DNA of 64,000 nt from NCBI GenBank assembly GCA_902538255.1, contig CACBEJ010000001.1, positions 240,021 through 304,020 on the forward strand, written 5' to 3'. Below the pieces are notes generated by a model, which made no database searches, had not been told where the DNA came from, and worked only from the letters and a program-made list of their open reading frames with translations. The position numbers and the translations under genes are program-made. How positions within the stretch are numbered: position 1 is the stretch's first letter; each line of letters begins with the position of its first letter. The stretch comes from an uncultured Pelagibacteraceae bacterium (GTDB lineage Bacteria; Pseudomonadota; Alphaproteobacteria; Pelagibacterales; Pelagibacteraceae). Positions 22,396 through 31,103 of the stretch are shown here, one piece after another.

Positions 22396-23325
22396 TCAAT
22401 TAAATTCTAAAAGAGCATCAACGTGTCTTTTAGTACTATCTCGAAGTGCATTTAGGTCATAACCACCCTCTAAAATTGAAACAACTTTTCCGTTACAAAA
22501 TTTTTTAGAAGTCTCTAATATTCTTTTGGTAAGAGTGAAATAATCCTCTGTTTTTAAATTAAATTGAGCGAGTGGGTCATCTTCATGGGTGTCAAAACCA
22601 GCGCTAATCAGTATAAACTCTGGTTTAAATTCATCCAATTTTTTTGTTACACGTTCAAATGCATTCAAATACTCTTCCGAACTTGTCCCTGCTGGCAAAG
22701 GTATATTTAAGATATTATTAAATTTACCTTTTTCCTGTTCTGAACCTGTTCCAGGATAATAAGGATATTGATGAGTTGATATTAAAAGAACATTTTCATT
22801 ATCATAAAATATATCTGCGGTTCCATTAGATGCATGCACGTCCCAATCGACTATAGCTATCTTTTTATAATTATATTTTTTAATTAAATAATTTGCTCCG
22901 ACAGCAACATTATTAAAAATACAAAAACCCATTGCTTTATTATTTTCAGCATGATGACCTGGGGGTCTAACTGGACAGAAAGCATTTTTAAATTCTTTAT
23001 TTTCAACACTATCAATTGCTGCAATTATTGAGCCCACAGCATCAAAAGTTGCATTTTTGCTACCAGGTGAAATAATTGTATCTCCGTCTAATGAAGTGAA
23101 ACCTTTTTTTGGAAAAGAATTCTTTACTAAATTTATGTAGTCTTTCTTATGTGTGGTTAAAAGAATATCATCTGAAACTTTAGATGGTTTTTTCCATATA
23201 AGATTTTTATTATTAAGTTTTTTAAAATTTTCTACTATGACTGATACTCTCGCTATTTGTTCAGGATGCCCGGGACCTGTGTTGTGATTTTGAAATGTAT
23301 CTGATGTAATTAATCCAGTTTTCAC
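22396..23325 (-). CDS. Class II histone-deacetylase-fold amidohydrolase
   Basis: 309 residues with all hallmarks of the arginase/deacetylase zinc amidohydrolases: RPPGHHAENNKAMGFCIFNN (catalytic His pair), DWDVHASNGT (Zn ligands), SAGFDTHEDDPLA (Zn Asp) and EGGYD. In bacteria such proteins deacetylate polyamines, acetoin-pathway proteins or other acetyl-lysines; the substrate cannot be read here. It overlaps dapE by four bases (start within the dapE end) and is likely in the same transcript. Confidence 0.88.
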   Translation of the reverse strand: MKTGLITSDTFQNHNTGPGHPEQIARVSVIVENFKKLNNKNLIWKKPSKVSDDILLTTHKKDYINLVKNSFPKKGFTSLDGDTIISPGSKNATFDAVGSIIAAIDSVENKEFKNAFCPVRPPGHHAENNKAMGFCIFNNVAVGANYLIKKYNYKKIAIVDWDVHASNGTADIFYDNENVLLISTHQYPYYPGTGSEQEKGKFNNILNIPLPAGTSSEEYLNAFERVTKKLDEFKPEFILISAGFDTHEDDPLAQFNLKTEDYFTLTKRILETSKKFCNGKVVSILEGGYDLNALRDSTKRHVDALLEFN

Positions 23326-24479
23326 TTAAAATAGTTATCTAAAACTTTAGTATAAATTAAAGTTAAAGTTTTTAAATCAGATAAGGAAACACACTCTCCC
23401 ACTTTATGCATGGTTTTACCCACTAATCCAAATTCTAAACACGGAGCTATTTTTCTTATAAATCTAGCATCTGACGTACCACCAGTTGTAGATAGTTTTG
23501 GTTTAATCTTAGTAATTTTCTTAATTGTATTTTGTATCATAAATGTGGTTTTGTTGGGCTTAGTTAAAAAGGCCTCACCAGAAACACTATATTCAATTTT
23601 ATATTTAGATTTATTTTTATTACAAACTTTTTTAATTATTTTGTTTATTTTATTCCTCAATTTGTAAGATGTATGTTTGTTATTAAATCTAATATTAAAG
23701 GAAGCACTAGCTAATCCTGGAATTACATTATCAGCTGAATTATCAATATTTATTTTTGTTATTTCTAAATTTGTAGGTTGAAAATCTTTTGTTCCTTTAT
23801 CAAATCTAATTTCTTTTAACTCTTTTAGAATTTGGACTAAAGCTGTTGACGGATTGTTGGCTCTTTTTGGATAAGCGACATGGCCCTGAATTCCAATGAC
23901 AGATAATTTTCCAGTCATACTACCTCTACGACCAATTTTTATCATTTCTCCAAGTTTATTTGGATTGGTAGGCTCTCCTACCAAGCAAAAATCTATTTTT
24001 TCTTTTCTTTTTCTCAAATATTCAACAACTTTTTTTGTTCCATTAATTGCAATTCCTTCTTCGTCTCCAGTAATTAGAAGACTAATAGACCCACCAAATT
24101 TTTTGTTTTTCTTTAAAAAGACACCTACAGCACTAACAAATGCGGCTATTGAGCTTTTCATATCATTTGCTCCTCTGCCAATTAAGTATCCTTTCTTAAC
24201 AGCAGGTTTGAATGGATTAACAATCCAATCATTTAAATTACCAGGTGGCACTACATCCAAATGGCCTGCATAACAAAAATTAGGGCTTGTGTTACCAAAT
24301 CTTGCATATAGATTTTTTACAGGATAACTATTTATATCTTTGAACTCGAGTATTTTAGTTTTAAATCCAAGTTTTTTTAATTTTTTTTCTAAAAATCTAA
24401 CTACACCAGCATCAGTTTTTGTTACAGATGGAAACCTAATTAGCTCTTTAGCTAATTGTAGTTCTTTTATTTTTTGCAT
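23322..24479 (-). CDS. dapE: Succinyl-diaminopimelate desuccinylase
   Basis: Zn peptidase-family (M20) enzyme releasing LL-diaminopimelate for lysine and peptidoglycan synthesis. 385 residues; motifs YAGHLDVVPPG, GRGANDMKSSIAAF and ITGDEEG carry the metal ligands, and a dimerisation lid follows in the middle. It is two bases downstream of dapD, the preceding-but-one step of the succinylase pathway, which supports DapE over other M20 peptidases. Confidence 0.94.
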   Translation of the reverse strand: MQKIKELQLAKELIRFPSVTKTDAGVVRFLEKKLKKLGFKTKILEFKDINSYPVKNLYARFGNTSPNFCYAGHLDVVPPGNLNDWIVNPFKPAVKKGYLIGRGANDMKSSIAAFVSAVGVFLKKNKKFGGSISLLITGDEEGIAINGTKKVVEYLRKRKEKIDFCLVGEPTNPNKLGEMIKIGRRGSMTGKLSVIGIQGHVAYPKRANNPSTALVQILKELKEIRFDKGTKDFQPTNLEITKINIDNSADNVIPGLASASFNIRFNNKHTSYKLRNKINKIIKKVCNKNKSKYKIEYSVSGEAFLTKPNKTTFMIQNTIKKITKIKPKLSTTGGTSDARFIRKIAPCLEFGLVGKTMHKVGECVSLSDLKTLTLIYTKVLDNYFK

Positions 24480-24481
24480 TT

Positions 24482-25309
24482 TTATTCTCTTAAAAGATCA
24501 TTAACTGATGTTTTTGATCTTGTTTTTTCATCTACTTGTTTAATTATTACTGCACAATACAAAGATGGTGCTTGCGGGTTGTTTTTATCTGGCAAAGATC
24601 CTGGAACTACCACTGAATAAGGTGGAATTTTTCCATAAGTTATTTCACCAGTTTTTCTATTAACAATTTTTGTTGATTGCCCAATATACATTCCCATACT
24701 TAGAACAGAGCCTTCTCCAACAATTACACCCTCTACTACTTCAGACATTGCTCCTAAGAAAACATTATCTTCAATAATTGTTGGTAACGCTTGAGCAGGT
24801 TCTAATACACCTCCAACTCCAGTACCAGCTGAGATATGACAATTTTTTCCAATCTGACAGCAACTTCCTGCACGACTGAATGTATCCATCATAGTACCTT
24901 CATCGATGTATGCTCCAATATTTACATAACACGGCATCAATACCGCATTTTTTCCTACAAAAGATCCTTTCCTTACTGGTGAATTAGGCACCATTCTAAA
25001 ACCAGCTTTTTCATGATCTTCTTTCGTCCATCCGGCAGTTTTTCCTTTAAGTAAATGAGCTTTGTCATACCAACTACTATAAGGTCCATTTAAATTTTCC
25101 ATTGGATACATTCTAAAACTTAACATGATAGCTTTTTTAAGATGTTGATGAGTAACCCATTCACCATTAATTTTTTCAGCTACTCTTGATTTTCCACTGT
25201 CTAAATCATCAATAATTTTATTTACAGCATCCTTCAAAGATTTATCTGAATTTTGATTTACTTGATCTTTATTTTCCCAAGCTTCATTTATAATATTTTC
25301 AATACTCAT
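24482..25309 (-). CDS. dapD: Tetrahydrodipicolinate N-succinyltransferase
   Basis: Transfers succinyl from succinyl-CoA to tetrahydrodipicolinate in lysine/DAP synthesis. 275 residues, standard length. The left-handed beta-helix hexapeptide repeats are obvious (GKNAVLMPCYVNIGAYIDEG, then GVIVGEGSVLSMGMYIG), ending with PPYSVVVPGSLP. Part of the argB-HAD-dapD-dapE run. Confidence 0.96.
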   Translation of the reverse strand: MSIENIINEAWENKDQVNQNSDKSLKDAVNKIIDDLDSGKSRVAEKINGEWVTHQHLKKAIMLSFRMYPMENLNGPYSSWYDKAHLLKGKTAGWTKEDHEKAGFRMVPNSPVRKGSFVGKNAVLMPCYVNIGAYIDEGTMMDTFSRAGSCCQIGKNCHISAGTGVGGVLEPAQALPTIIEDNVFLGAMSEVVEGVIVGEGSVLSMGMYIGQSTKIVNRKTGEITYGKIPPYSVVVPGSLPDKNNPQAPSLYCAVIIKQVDEKTRSKTSVNDLLRE

Positions 25310-25313
25310 AATT

Positions 25314-25985
25314 TTAAGAGTTTTTTAATAACCTTATTTCTTTTAAAAATAAAGAAAGATTTTCTATTTTGTAATCAATATATTCTTCATCAGACTCTTT
25401 TTTACCCCAGTATTGATCATTGATTAACCAAACTGTTTTTGCTCCTCTCTCTTTTCCAATAGATAAATTTTTTGCAATATCTTCTATATAAAGTGTCTCG
25501 GTTGGATCGATTTGAAATTTTTTGACCATAAGGTCAAACGCTTTTGCTGCAGGTTTTGGACTGTATTCAGCATCGACAATATCAAATACACCATCAAATT
25601 GATCATCAATTCCTAAGTGAGTAGTAATATTTTTAACATGTTCTTTGCTACCATTTGTAAAAACAAATTTGTTTAGGTCTATATTTTCTAGTTCATTCCT
25701 TAAAGCAGTATCTTTTTCTAAAAATCCCAAATTAATATCATGAACGTAGTCTAAAAATTCTTTTGGAGGTATATCATGATGGATCATTAAACCGTTAAGA
25801 CTAGTATTATATTTATGAAAATAATTTGTTTGTAATTCTTTTGCTTCTTTTAAATCTACATTCAATTTATTTGAAATGTATTGGGTCATTTTTTTACTGA
25901 CCTGTCCAAACACTCCTTCAAGATCAGCGTACAGTACACCGTCACAATCAAATAAAATGTTCTTAATATTTTTTAATTCTTTCAT
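25314..25985 (-). CDS. HAD hydrolase, pyrimidine 5'-nucleotidase-like
   Basis: 223 residues of the HAD superfamily: motif I LFDCDGVLYAD (nucleophile Asp), motif II FVFTNGSKEHV, motif III Lys in YSPKPAAKAF, motif IV YIEDIAKNL. The arrangement matches the pyrimidine 5'-nucleotidase group (the SDT1/PHM8-like branch) that sits beside argB and dapD in alphaproteobacteria. Substrate is probably a nucleoside monophosphate but not proven. It overlaps argB by four bases. Confidence 0.82.
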   Translation of the reverse strand: MKELKNIKNILFDCDGVLYADLEGVFGQVSKKMTQYISNKLNVDLKEAKELQTNYFHKYNTSLNGLMIHHDIPPKEFLDYVHDINLGFLEKDTALRNELENIDLNKFVFTNGSKEHVKNITTHLGIDDQFDGVFDIVDAEYSPKPAAKAFDLMVKKFQIDPTETLYIEDIAKNLSIGKERGAKTVWLINDQYWGKKESDEEYIDYKIENLSLFLKEIRLLKNS

Positions 25986-26830
25986 TGTCTTATTAAGGTT
26001 CCTGACCCTTTATCAGAGAAAATTTCCCATAAACATGAATGTGGCTTTGTTCCATTAATTATACCGACCGCAGTAACACCATTATTAATTGCATCTAAGC
26101 AGGCATTTATTTTAGGTATCATACCCTCAGTAATAGTTTCGTCTTTAATCATTTCCAAAATTTCTGATGAAGAAATTTCTTCTATTAGTTTTTTGTTTTT
26201 ATCTAGAACACCATCTACGTTTGTCATCAACAATAGTCTTCTAGATTTTAAGGATTTTGCTACTGCCATCGCAGCTGTATCTCCATTAATATTATATGTT
26301 TGATTCTCTTTCCCTAAGCCTAATGGTGAAATTATAGGAATTTTATGTTGATTAATTACATTAAATATTTGTTCGTTATTTATCTCGCTCGGTATACCTA
26401 CAAATCCTAGCTCTTCTGCTTCTGGTATAGTTTTTATAATGTTATTTTTTTTTGTGTGAATAGAGATTGCTTCTGTTCCTTTGTCTTTTAAGGAACTAAC
26501 AATATCATCATTAAAATCGATCAAAACAGACTCAACAATATTAATTATATTTTTATCTGTTACCCTTAGTCCTCGTATAAATTTTGATTTAATATTTGAT
26601 TTTTGTAGCTCTCTTTTTATTCTAGGTCCACCACCGTGTACCACAACAATTGCAAGGCCCAATTTATTTAAAACACTAAGATCAGTTATAAAGTTATTAA
26701 ATACGTTTCTATCAATTAAAACGTTTCCACCATATTTAATTACTATTAAATCATTTTTGTATTTTTCAATATATTTGTTTACTTCATTAAATGGTGGCCC
26801 ATCTTTAGGTAATATATCTTTAAGGTCCAT
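25982..26830 (-). CDS. argB: Acetylglutamate kinase
   Basis: Second step of arginine synthesis: phosphorylates N-acetylglutamate. 282 residues of the amino-acid kinase fold with VIKYGGNVLID (N-terminal Lys-Gly-Gly), VVHGGGPRI and the NINGDTAAMAVA region. Other arginine genes in the window are argD and argF at 55.9-58.0 kb. It lies 17 bases downstream of yidC; the engB gene found there in many alphaproteobacteria is absent. Confidence 0.95.
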   Translation of the reverse strand: MDLKDILPKDGPPFNEVNKYIEKYKNDLIVIKYGGNVLIDRNVFNNFITDLSVLNKLGLAIVVVHGGGPRIKRELQKSNIKSKFIRGLRVTDKNIINIVESVLIDFNDDIVSSLKDKGTEAISIHTKKNNIIKTIPEAEELGFVGIPSEINNEQIFNVINQHKIPIISPLGLGKENQTYNINGDTAAMAVAKSLKSRRLLLMTNVDGVLDKNKKLIEEISSSEILEMIKDETITEGMIPKINACLDAINNGVTAVGIINGTKPHSCLWEIFSDKGSGTLIRQ

Positions 26831-26847
26831 TTATTATTTTTAAATTA

Positions 26848-28527
26848 TTAGGTTACAGTTTTAACTGTTGTACGTTTCATAATAACAACCTGCTGAGCCA
26901 TCGTTAAAATATTATTAACTGTCCAATAAATTACTAGCCCACTTGGGAACGGTGCAAGAATTACCGTTAAAAATAAAGGGAAGAACATAAATATTTTTGC
27001 CTGAATTGGATCTGTTGGAGCTGGATTTAACTTCTGTTGCACCCACATACTGACCCCCATAGCGACAGGCCATGCTCCAATAACAAGGAAAGAGGGCACA
27101 TCATATGGAAACAATCCAAATAAATTAAATATAGATGTAGGATCTTTAGCACTCAAATCTTGGATCCAACCATAGAAAGGCATGTGACGCATTTCTATCG
27201 TTACAAATAAAACTTTATACAAAGCGAAAAATACAGGTATTTGAATTAAAATTGGCAAACAACCAGACATGGGATTTACTTTTTCCTTTTTATAAAGAGC
27301 CATCATTGCTTGTTGTAATTTCATTTTGTCGTCTTTGTGTACTTCCTTAAGTCTTGTCATCTCAGGCTGGAGAGCTTTCATTTTAGCCATGCTTCTGAAT
27401 GAAAAATTAGCAAGTGGAAAAAATGCTACACGAATACAAACAGTTACAGCAATAATTGCCAATCCATAATTACCAAATATTTTAAAGAAATATTCTAAAG
27501 CAGTGAACAGAGGACGTGTTAAAAAGTATAAGAAACCCCAATCAATCGTAAGATCAAATTTATCAATTTTTAAAGTTTCTGCGTACCCATCAATTACGTC
27601 AACTCTTTTTGCAGCTACTATTATTTGCAAGTATTCTTCTATATAGGAATTTCCAATTAACTCTAATGGTTCTGTTGTAACGAAGTTTATTCTGTACTTG
27701 TTTTTGTAATCCATTGTAGTTTTAAATTCTTTTTCTCTTGGTGGAATAAGTGTTGATATGTAATATTTATCTCCTAAACCCAACCATCCCTTTTGAGCCG
27801 TTCTTGAAAATTTTTTCTCTTCAATATCATCATAATCTTCCTCAATTAATTCTTCGTCTAATGTGGCGATAGGGCCCTCATGAAGAATATAAAAGTCGGT
27901 TAAGCCTTCTGGAATTTGATTTCTTATAATTTGTCCATAAGAATAGAAGTCGTAGTTTTTATCAGTAGAATTTATAACCCTTTGTTTTATGGTGAATAAA
28001 AACTTATCATCTAAAGCAATTTCTTTTTCAAAAGTAATTCCTTGGTCATTTGTCCAACTTAGTTTAATAGGAGATTGATCTGTTAATTTATTATTCCCAG
28101 AAACCGACCAAATTGAATCTGCATTTGGAATATCAATATTTTTATCAGTAGTAATAAAACCACTTTCTATTACATACCCTTCTTTAGAACTTCGTGGTGC
28201 AAGGAATTTTACTTTTTCATCACTTTCTAGGCTGACATTGTATTCTTTGAAAGTAAGATCATCTATTGCAGCTCCTTTTAAAGAAATAGATCCAATAATA
28301 CTTTGATTTTCAAATAAAACTCTTTCACTTTCTTTCAAAGCATCTTCCCTAGAGATTTCATTTACTTTTTCTTTTTGATCAAGACTTGGTGCATCTGAAT
28401 TTTGTTCAGTTTTAGTTTTTTTAGCTAAATTTTCTTTTGTTGTTGGAGGTGGTGCAAAAAATAATGAATATAATATGATTACTGCAGCTGATAAACTTAT
28501 GGCAGCAATAATATTACGAGTATCCAT
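26848..28527 (-). CDS. yidC: Membrane protein insertase YidC
   Basis: Inserts and folds inner-membrane proteins with or without SecYEG. 559 residues: N-terminal membrane anchor (5-27, NIIAAISLSAAVIILYSLFF), large periplasmic P1 domain (about 60-340), then the conserved five-helix core with the coiled C1 loop (MKALQPEMTRLKEVHKDDK) and MSGCLPILIQIPVFFALYKV. Its start overlaps the yidD stop by one base. Product of the rpmH-rnpA-yidD-yidC run. Confidence 0.96.
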   Translation of the reverse strand: MDTRNIIAAISLSAAVIILYSLFFAPPPTTKENLAKKTKTEQNSDAPSLDQKEKVNEISREDALKESERVLFENQSIIGSISLKGAAIDDLTFKEYNVSLESDEKVKFLAPRSSKEGYVIESGFITTDKNIDIPNADSIWSVSGNNKLTDQSPIKLSWTNDQGITFEKEIALDDKFLFTIKQRVINSTDKNYDFYSYGQIIRNQIPEGLTDFYILHEGPIATLDEELIEEDYDDIEEKKFSRTAQKGWLGLGDKYYISTLIPPREKEFKTTMDYKNKYRINFVTTEPLELIGNSYIEEYLQIIVAAKRVDVIDGYAETLKIDKFDLTIDWGFLYFLTRPLFTALEYFFKIFGNYGLAIIAVTVCIRVAFFPLANFSFRSMAKMKALQPEMTRLKEVHKDDKMKLQQAMMALYKKEKVNPMSGCLPILIQIPVFFALYKVLFVTIEMRHMPFYGWIQDLSAKDPTSIFNLFGLFPYDVPSFLVIGAWPVAMGVSMWVQQKLNPAPTDPIQAKIFMFFPLFLTVILAPFPSGLVIYWTVNNILTMAQQVVIMKRTTVKTVT

Positions 28528-28778
28528 TATTTATTATCCTTTATTTCTTTTTTAACTGGATCAAATCCTTCGCCACCTCCTAAAAATTTTATTGGATGGC
28601 AGGACAAAATTCTTTTTATACTCATAAATAAACCTTTAAAAAAACCGTATTCTTTTAAAGCATCTACGCTGTATTCAGAGCATGTTGGTAAATATCTACA
28701 AGAATGACCCAATAATGGACTAATCAAATATTTATAGGCTTTGATAAATTTAATTAAAATTAAAGTAAATATATTCAT
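28527..28778 (-). CDS. yidD: Membrane protein insertion efficiency factor YidD
   Basis: 83 residues of the YidD family, thought to assist YidC-dependent insertion at the inner membrane. The signature [15 protein letters not shown] with its cysteines and the GGEGFDPV tail are clear. It overlaps rnpA by one base and yidC by one base. Confidence 0.95.
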   Translation of the reverse strand: MNIFTLILIKFIKAYKYLISPLLGHSCRYLPTCSEYSVDALKEYGFFKGLFMSIKRILSCHPIKFLGGGEGFDPVKKEIKDNK

Positions 28779-29119
28779 TATTTTATTTTTGCAAAATCTT
28801 GAAAAAGAGTTTCTTTTATAATTTTGTATTCATTATTTAGCATAGAAGACTTAGCTATAACAAGAAATGAATAATCAAAGTTTATCTCTACTTTTTTAAC
28901 AGCTTCATTCATAATGTTTCTTAATCTTCTTTTAATTTTATTTCTCTTTACGGCATTACCAATTTTTTTTTTAGTCACAAAACTGATATTTAGTCTTTTT
29001 TTATCTTTATTTAATAATTTTCCAAAAAAAATACTTGCATATTTATTGGTAATCTTTTTTTGTTTAAGTAAATTTTTAAATTCTTTATTTTTTGAAAGAG
29101 CAAGTATTTTGCTTTTCAT
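28778..29119 (-). CDS. rnpA: Ribonuclease P protein component
   Basis: Basic protein subunit of RNase P that helps the catalytic RNA mature tRNA 5' ends. 113 residues with the RNR motif in [18 protein letters not shown] and the preceding [10 protein letters not shown] strand. It is four bases downstream of rpmH, the universal rpmH-rnpA pairing. High sequence divergence is typical for this protein. Confidence 0.93.
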   Translation of the reverse strand: MKSKILALSKNKEFKNLLKQKKITNKYASIFFGKLLNKDKKRLNISFVTKKKIGNAVKRNKIKRRLRNIMNEAVKKVEINFDYSFLVIAKSSMLNNEYKIIKETLFQDFAKIK

Positions 29120-29123
29120 TGTT

Positions 29124-29264
29124 CTATACAGAAACAGTTAGTGATTTTCTTCCTCTTGCTCTTCTTCTAGCCAAAAGTTTTTTACCACCTTTAGTTTTCA
29201 TTTTTGAACGAAAGCCGTGTTTTCGAGCTCTTTTTTTATTTGAGGGTTGATAAGTTCTTTTCAT
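29124..29264 (-). CDS. rpmH: 50S ribosomal protein L34
   Basis: A 46-residue protein. Translation from the ATG at 29264 gives [20 protein letters not shown], then [19 protein letters not shown], the unmistakable L34 sequence, ending at TAG (29124-29126). It heads the rpmH-rnpA-yidD-yidC cluster. Confidence 0.97.
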   Translation of the reverse strand: MKRTYQPSNKKRARKHGFRSKMKTKGGKKLLARRRARGRKSLTVSV

Positions 29265-29301
29265 AATTAGATTTGATATAGTTTTTTATAATTTTTGCCC
29301 C

Positions 29302-29329
29302 TTTATATTAGTAATAATTAAAATAGCAA
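29302..29329 (-). promoter_or_regulatory. Promoter for the rpmH-to-SET gene run
   Basis: Read on the minus strand: -35 TTGCTA (29329-29324), 16-base spacer, -10 TATAAA (29307-29302), then 37 bases to the rpmH ATG. It is the only sizeable upstream gap for ten tightly packed minus-strand genes, so it probably drives much of 21.9-29.3 kb. Confidence 0.45.
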
Positions 29330-29361
29330 ATAGAAGATTTAGCATTAAAATAAGAAGAATC

Positions 29362-30084
29362 ATGGAAAATACAAAAAAAATTAAATTATTCATTGGTTTG
29401 TCTTATTTACTAATTGTTTGCATATTTTTGTATTTCTTTTTTTCAAAGTTTAGTCTCTCAGAAGTTACATCCTATGATTTTCTAAGAGATAACCAATCTT
29501 ATTTTTTTGAACTAAAAAAATCCAACTTATTTTTAATTTCTTTTATTTTTTTAGCATTAACTATTCTTTGGGTTTTCCCTTTTTTAGGATTTGGATCTCC
29601 AGTTGCTTTAATGGGTGGTTTTATATTTGGAAAATGGATAGGGACACTTGTTGTTGTTTTAGGCTTGAGTATTGGTGCTACTTTTTTATACATTTTTGGA
29701 AATTATTTTTTAAAACAGTTAATTAGAGAAAAGTTTTTAAATAAGTTTCAAAAATTAGAAATAAGATTTAAACAATCTGAATTTATTTATTTATTAATTT
29801 ACCGTTTTATAGGTGGTATACCTTGGCAGCTAAGCTGTCTTTTACCAACCTTATTTAATGTTAAGGTTATAAATTTTTTCTTTGCTACATTAATTGGAAT
29901 AATTCCTCAAATTTTTTTAGCAGTTTCTATTGGTAGTGGATTAGAAAAAATTATAGACGAAAATGCTGAAGTACCAGGAATAACTGATATAATATTTTCA
30001 CCTGATATATATGTTCCTATTACAGCTTTCTTTATTTTAATTCTGATTACGATATTTTTAAGAAAGTTTTTTTATAAAAATTAG
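29362..30084 (+). CDS. VTT/TVP38-type (DedA-related) membrane protein
   Basis: 240 residues with about five to six hydrophobic segments. The VTT-domain core is recognisable: FPFLGFGSPVALMGGFIFG (with a re-entrant glycine-rich loop), VLGLSIGATFLYIFGNYF, and the YRFIGGIPWQLSCLLPTLFNV segment. Such proteins are implicated in lipid scrambling or envelope maintenance; the exact cargo is unknown. It is divergent from rpmH, and its stop (30082-30084) abuts the 3' end of the convergent tRNA-Thr. Confidence 0.82.
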   Translation: MENTKKIKLFIGLSYLLIVCIFLYFFFSKFSLSEVTSYDFLRDNQSYFFELKKSNLFLISFIFLALTILWVFPFLGFGSPVALMGGFIFGKWIGTLVVVLGLSIGATFLYIFGNYFLKQLIREKFLNKFQKLEIRFKQSEFIYLLIYRFIGGIPWQLSCLLPTLFNVKVINFFFATLIGIIPQIFLAVSIGSGLEKIIDENAEVPGITDIIFSPDIYVPITAFFILILITIFLRKFFYKN

Positions 30085-30158
30085 TGGTGCTCCCACCCTG
30101 TACTGACCAGGGAACTAGTCATTACCAATGACTTGTTATACCATTTAACTACAGGAGC
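30085..30158 (-). tRNA. tRNA-Thr (GGT), atypical T-loop
   Basis: A 74-nt tRNA with encoded CCA. The acceptor is GCTCCTG/TGGGAGC (G1-C72 and C2-G71 fit threonine identity), the anticodon loop TTGGTAA gives GGT, and the discriminator is A. The D-loop keeps GG (AATGGTA). The T-stem CCCTG/CAGGG encloses GTCAGTA, so positions 54 and 58 are G instead of the nearly universal T and A; T55 and C56 are kept. The variable loop is only four bases. Position 1 is at 30158. A possible -10 (TACAAT, 30174-30169 on the minus strand) lies 11 bases upstream of position 1. Confidence 0.9.
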
Positions 30159-30257
30159 TTAGAGACAAATTGTATTTTATTGATAATAAAGCATTTTTTT
30201 CAAATTATTGCCTTAATTTTTTGATGAATATGATTTATATCTATTTTAGGAAATGTT

Positions 30258-30458
30258 ATGGGAATTCATTACGATTACAAATCAACTAAAGGTAATAAGC
30301 TTATGGAAAAGCAAGCCAAAAGAGAGAGAAAGCTTGCTGAAAAAAAAGCTAAACGTTTAGCTAAAGAAGGCCCAAAAAATGAAAAAGAAAAAGGACCTGC
30401 ACTAGATCCCAATAAACCAATTTCTTTAGATTTTCTTACTAATCCAAACAAAGAATGA
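30258..30458 (+). CDS. Small basic protein, unknown function
   Basis: 66 residues, highly charged: KQAKRERKLAEKKAKRLAKE in the middle (probably one long helix) and a Pro-rich C-terminus ending ISLDFLTNPNKE. No family recognised by name. An AGGA ribosome-binding sequence is just upstream (30248-30251), supporting the ATG at 30258. Its stop overlaps the next tiny gene (ATGA), so the two are coupled and lead into dcd and murA. Confidence 0.6.
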   Translation: MGIHYDYKSTKGNKLMEKQAKRERKLAEKKAKRLAKEGPKNEKEKGPALDPNKPISLDFLTNPNKE

Positions 30459-30565
30459 GTTTAAAAGAAAAAAATGAGCGTTTAAGCTTGGCGCTTAGAA
30501 AAAATTTGAAGAAAAGAAAGCTTTTCCAAAAGAAGAATAAAAAGAAAAATGATACTAAACGATAA
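30455..30565 (+). CDS. Very small basic protein upstream of dcd/murA
   Basis: 36 residues (MSLKEKNERLSLALRKNLKK, then RKLFQKKNKKKNDTKR). It starts in an ATGA overlap with the preceding gene and ends 17 bases inside dcd. The core 'ERLSLALRKNLKKRK' resembles the short 'RLxxALRxNLxxRKxQ' proteins I know from upstream of murA in alphaproteobacteria, which argues that it is real. Function unknown; basic character suggests RNA or ribosome contact, as inference only. Confidence 0.6.
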   Translation: MSLKEKNERLSLALRKNLKKRKLFQKKNKKKNDTKR

Positions 30566-31100
30566 GCAAATAATAAAATTAGCAGAGGAACATGAAATGA
30601 TTAGTCCTTTCGTGAATAAAAGTGTTGCTAATGGAATTAGTCATGGCGTTAATCCGTTTGGTTATGATCTTCGTTGTGGATCTGAATTTAAAATTTTTAC
30701 AAATATTAAAGGAGCTACAGCAGACCCAAAAAATTTCAGTGAAGATAATTTTATTACAGTAAAAGATGAAGAATCTATTTTAATTCCACCCAATAGTTTT
30801 GCACTTGCTGCGAGTCTTGAATATTTTAAAATGCCAAGAAATGTTACTGGTCTTGTTACAGCAAAATCAACTTATGCAAGGTGTGGTTTAGGTGTTCCAC
30901 CAACTGTACTAGAGGCAGGTTGGGAAGGTGTTTTAGTTTTAGAATTCTCAAATCATACTTCGAATAGCATCAGGCTTTATGCAAATAGCGGTGCAGCCCA
31001 AATCCTTTTTTTTAAAGGAGAACAGCCAGAAGTTTCTTATGCTGACAGAGATGGAAAATATCAAGGTCAAACAGGAATTACTTTAGCAAAATCAAAATAA
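30549..31100 (+). CDS. dcd: dCTP deaminase
   Basis: Deaminates dCTP to dUTP, feeding thymidylate synthesis. 183 residues of the dUTPase-like trimer fold: YDLRCGSEFKIF, TAKSTYARCGLGVPPT, EAGWEGVLVLEFSNHT (catalytic Glu) and GAAQILFFKG. It overlaps the 36-residue gene by 17 bases and precedes murA by three bases. Confidence 0.95.
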   Translation: MILNDKQIIKLAEEHEMISPFVNKSVANGISHGVNPFGYDLRCGSEFKIFTNIKGATADPKNFSEDNFITVKDEESILIPPNSFALAASLEYFKMPRNVTGLVTAKSTYARCGLGVPPTVLEAGWEGVLVLEFSNHTSNSIRLYANSGAAQILFFKGEQPEVSYADRDGKYQGQTGITLAKSK

Positions 31101-31103
31101 TTT

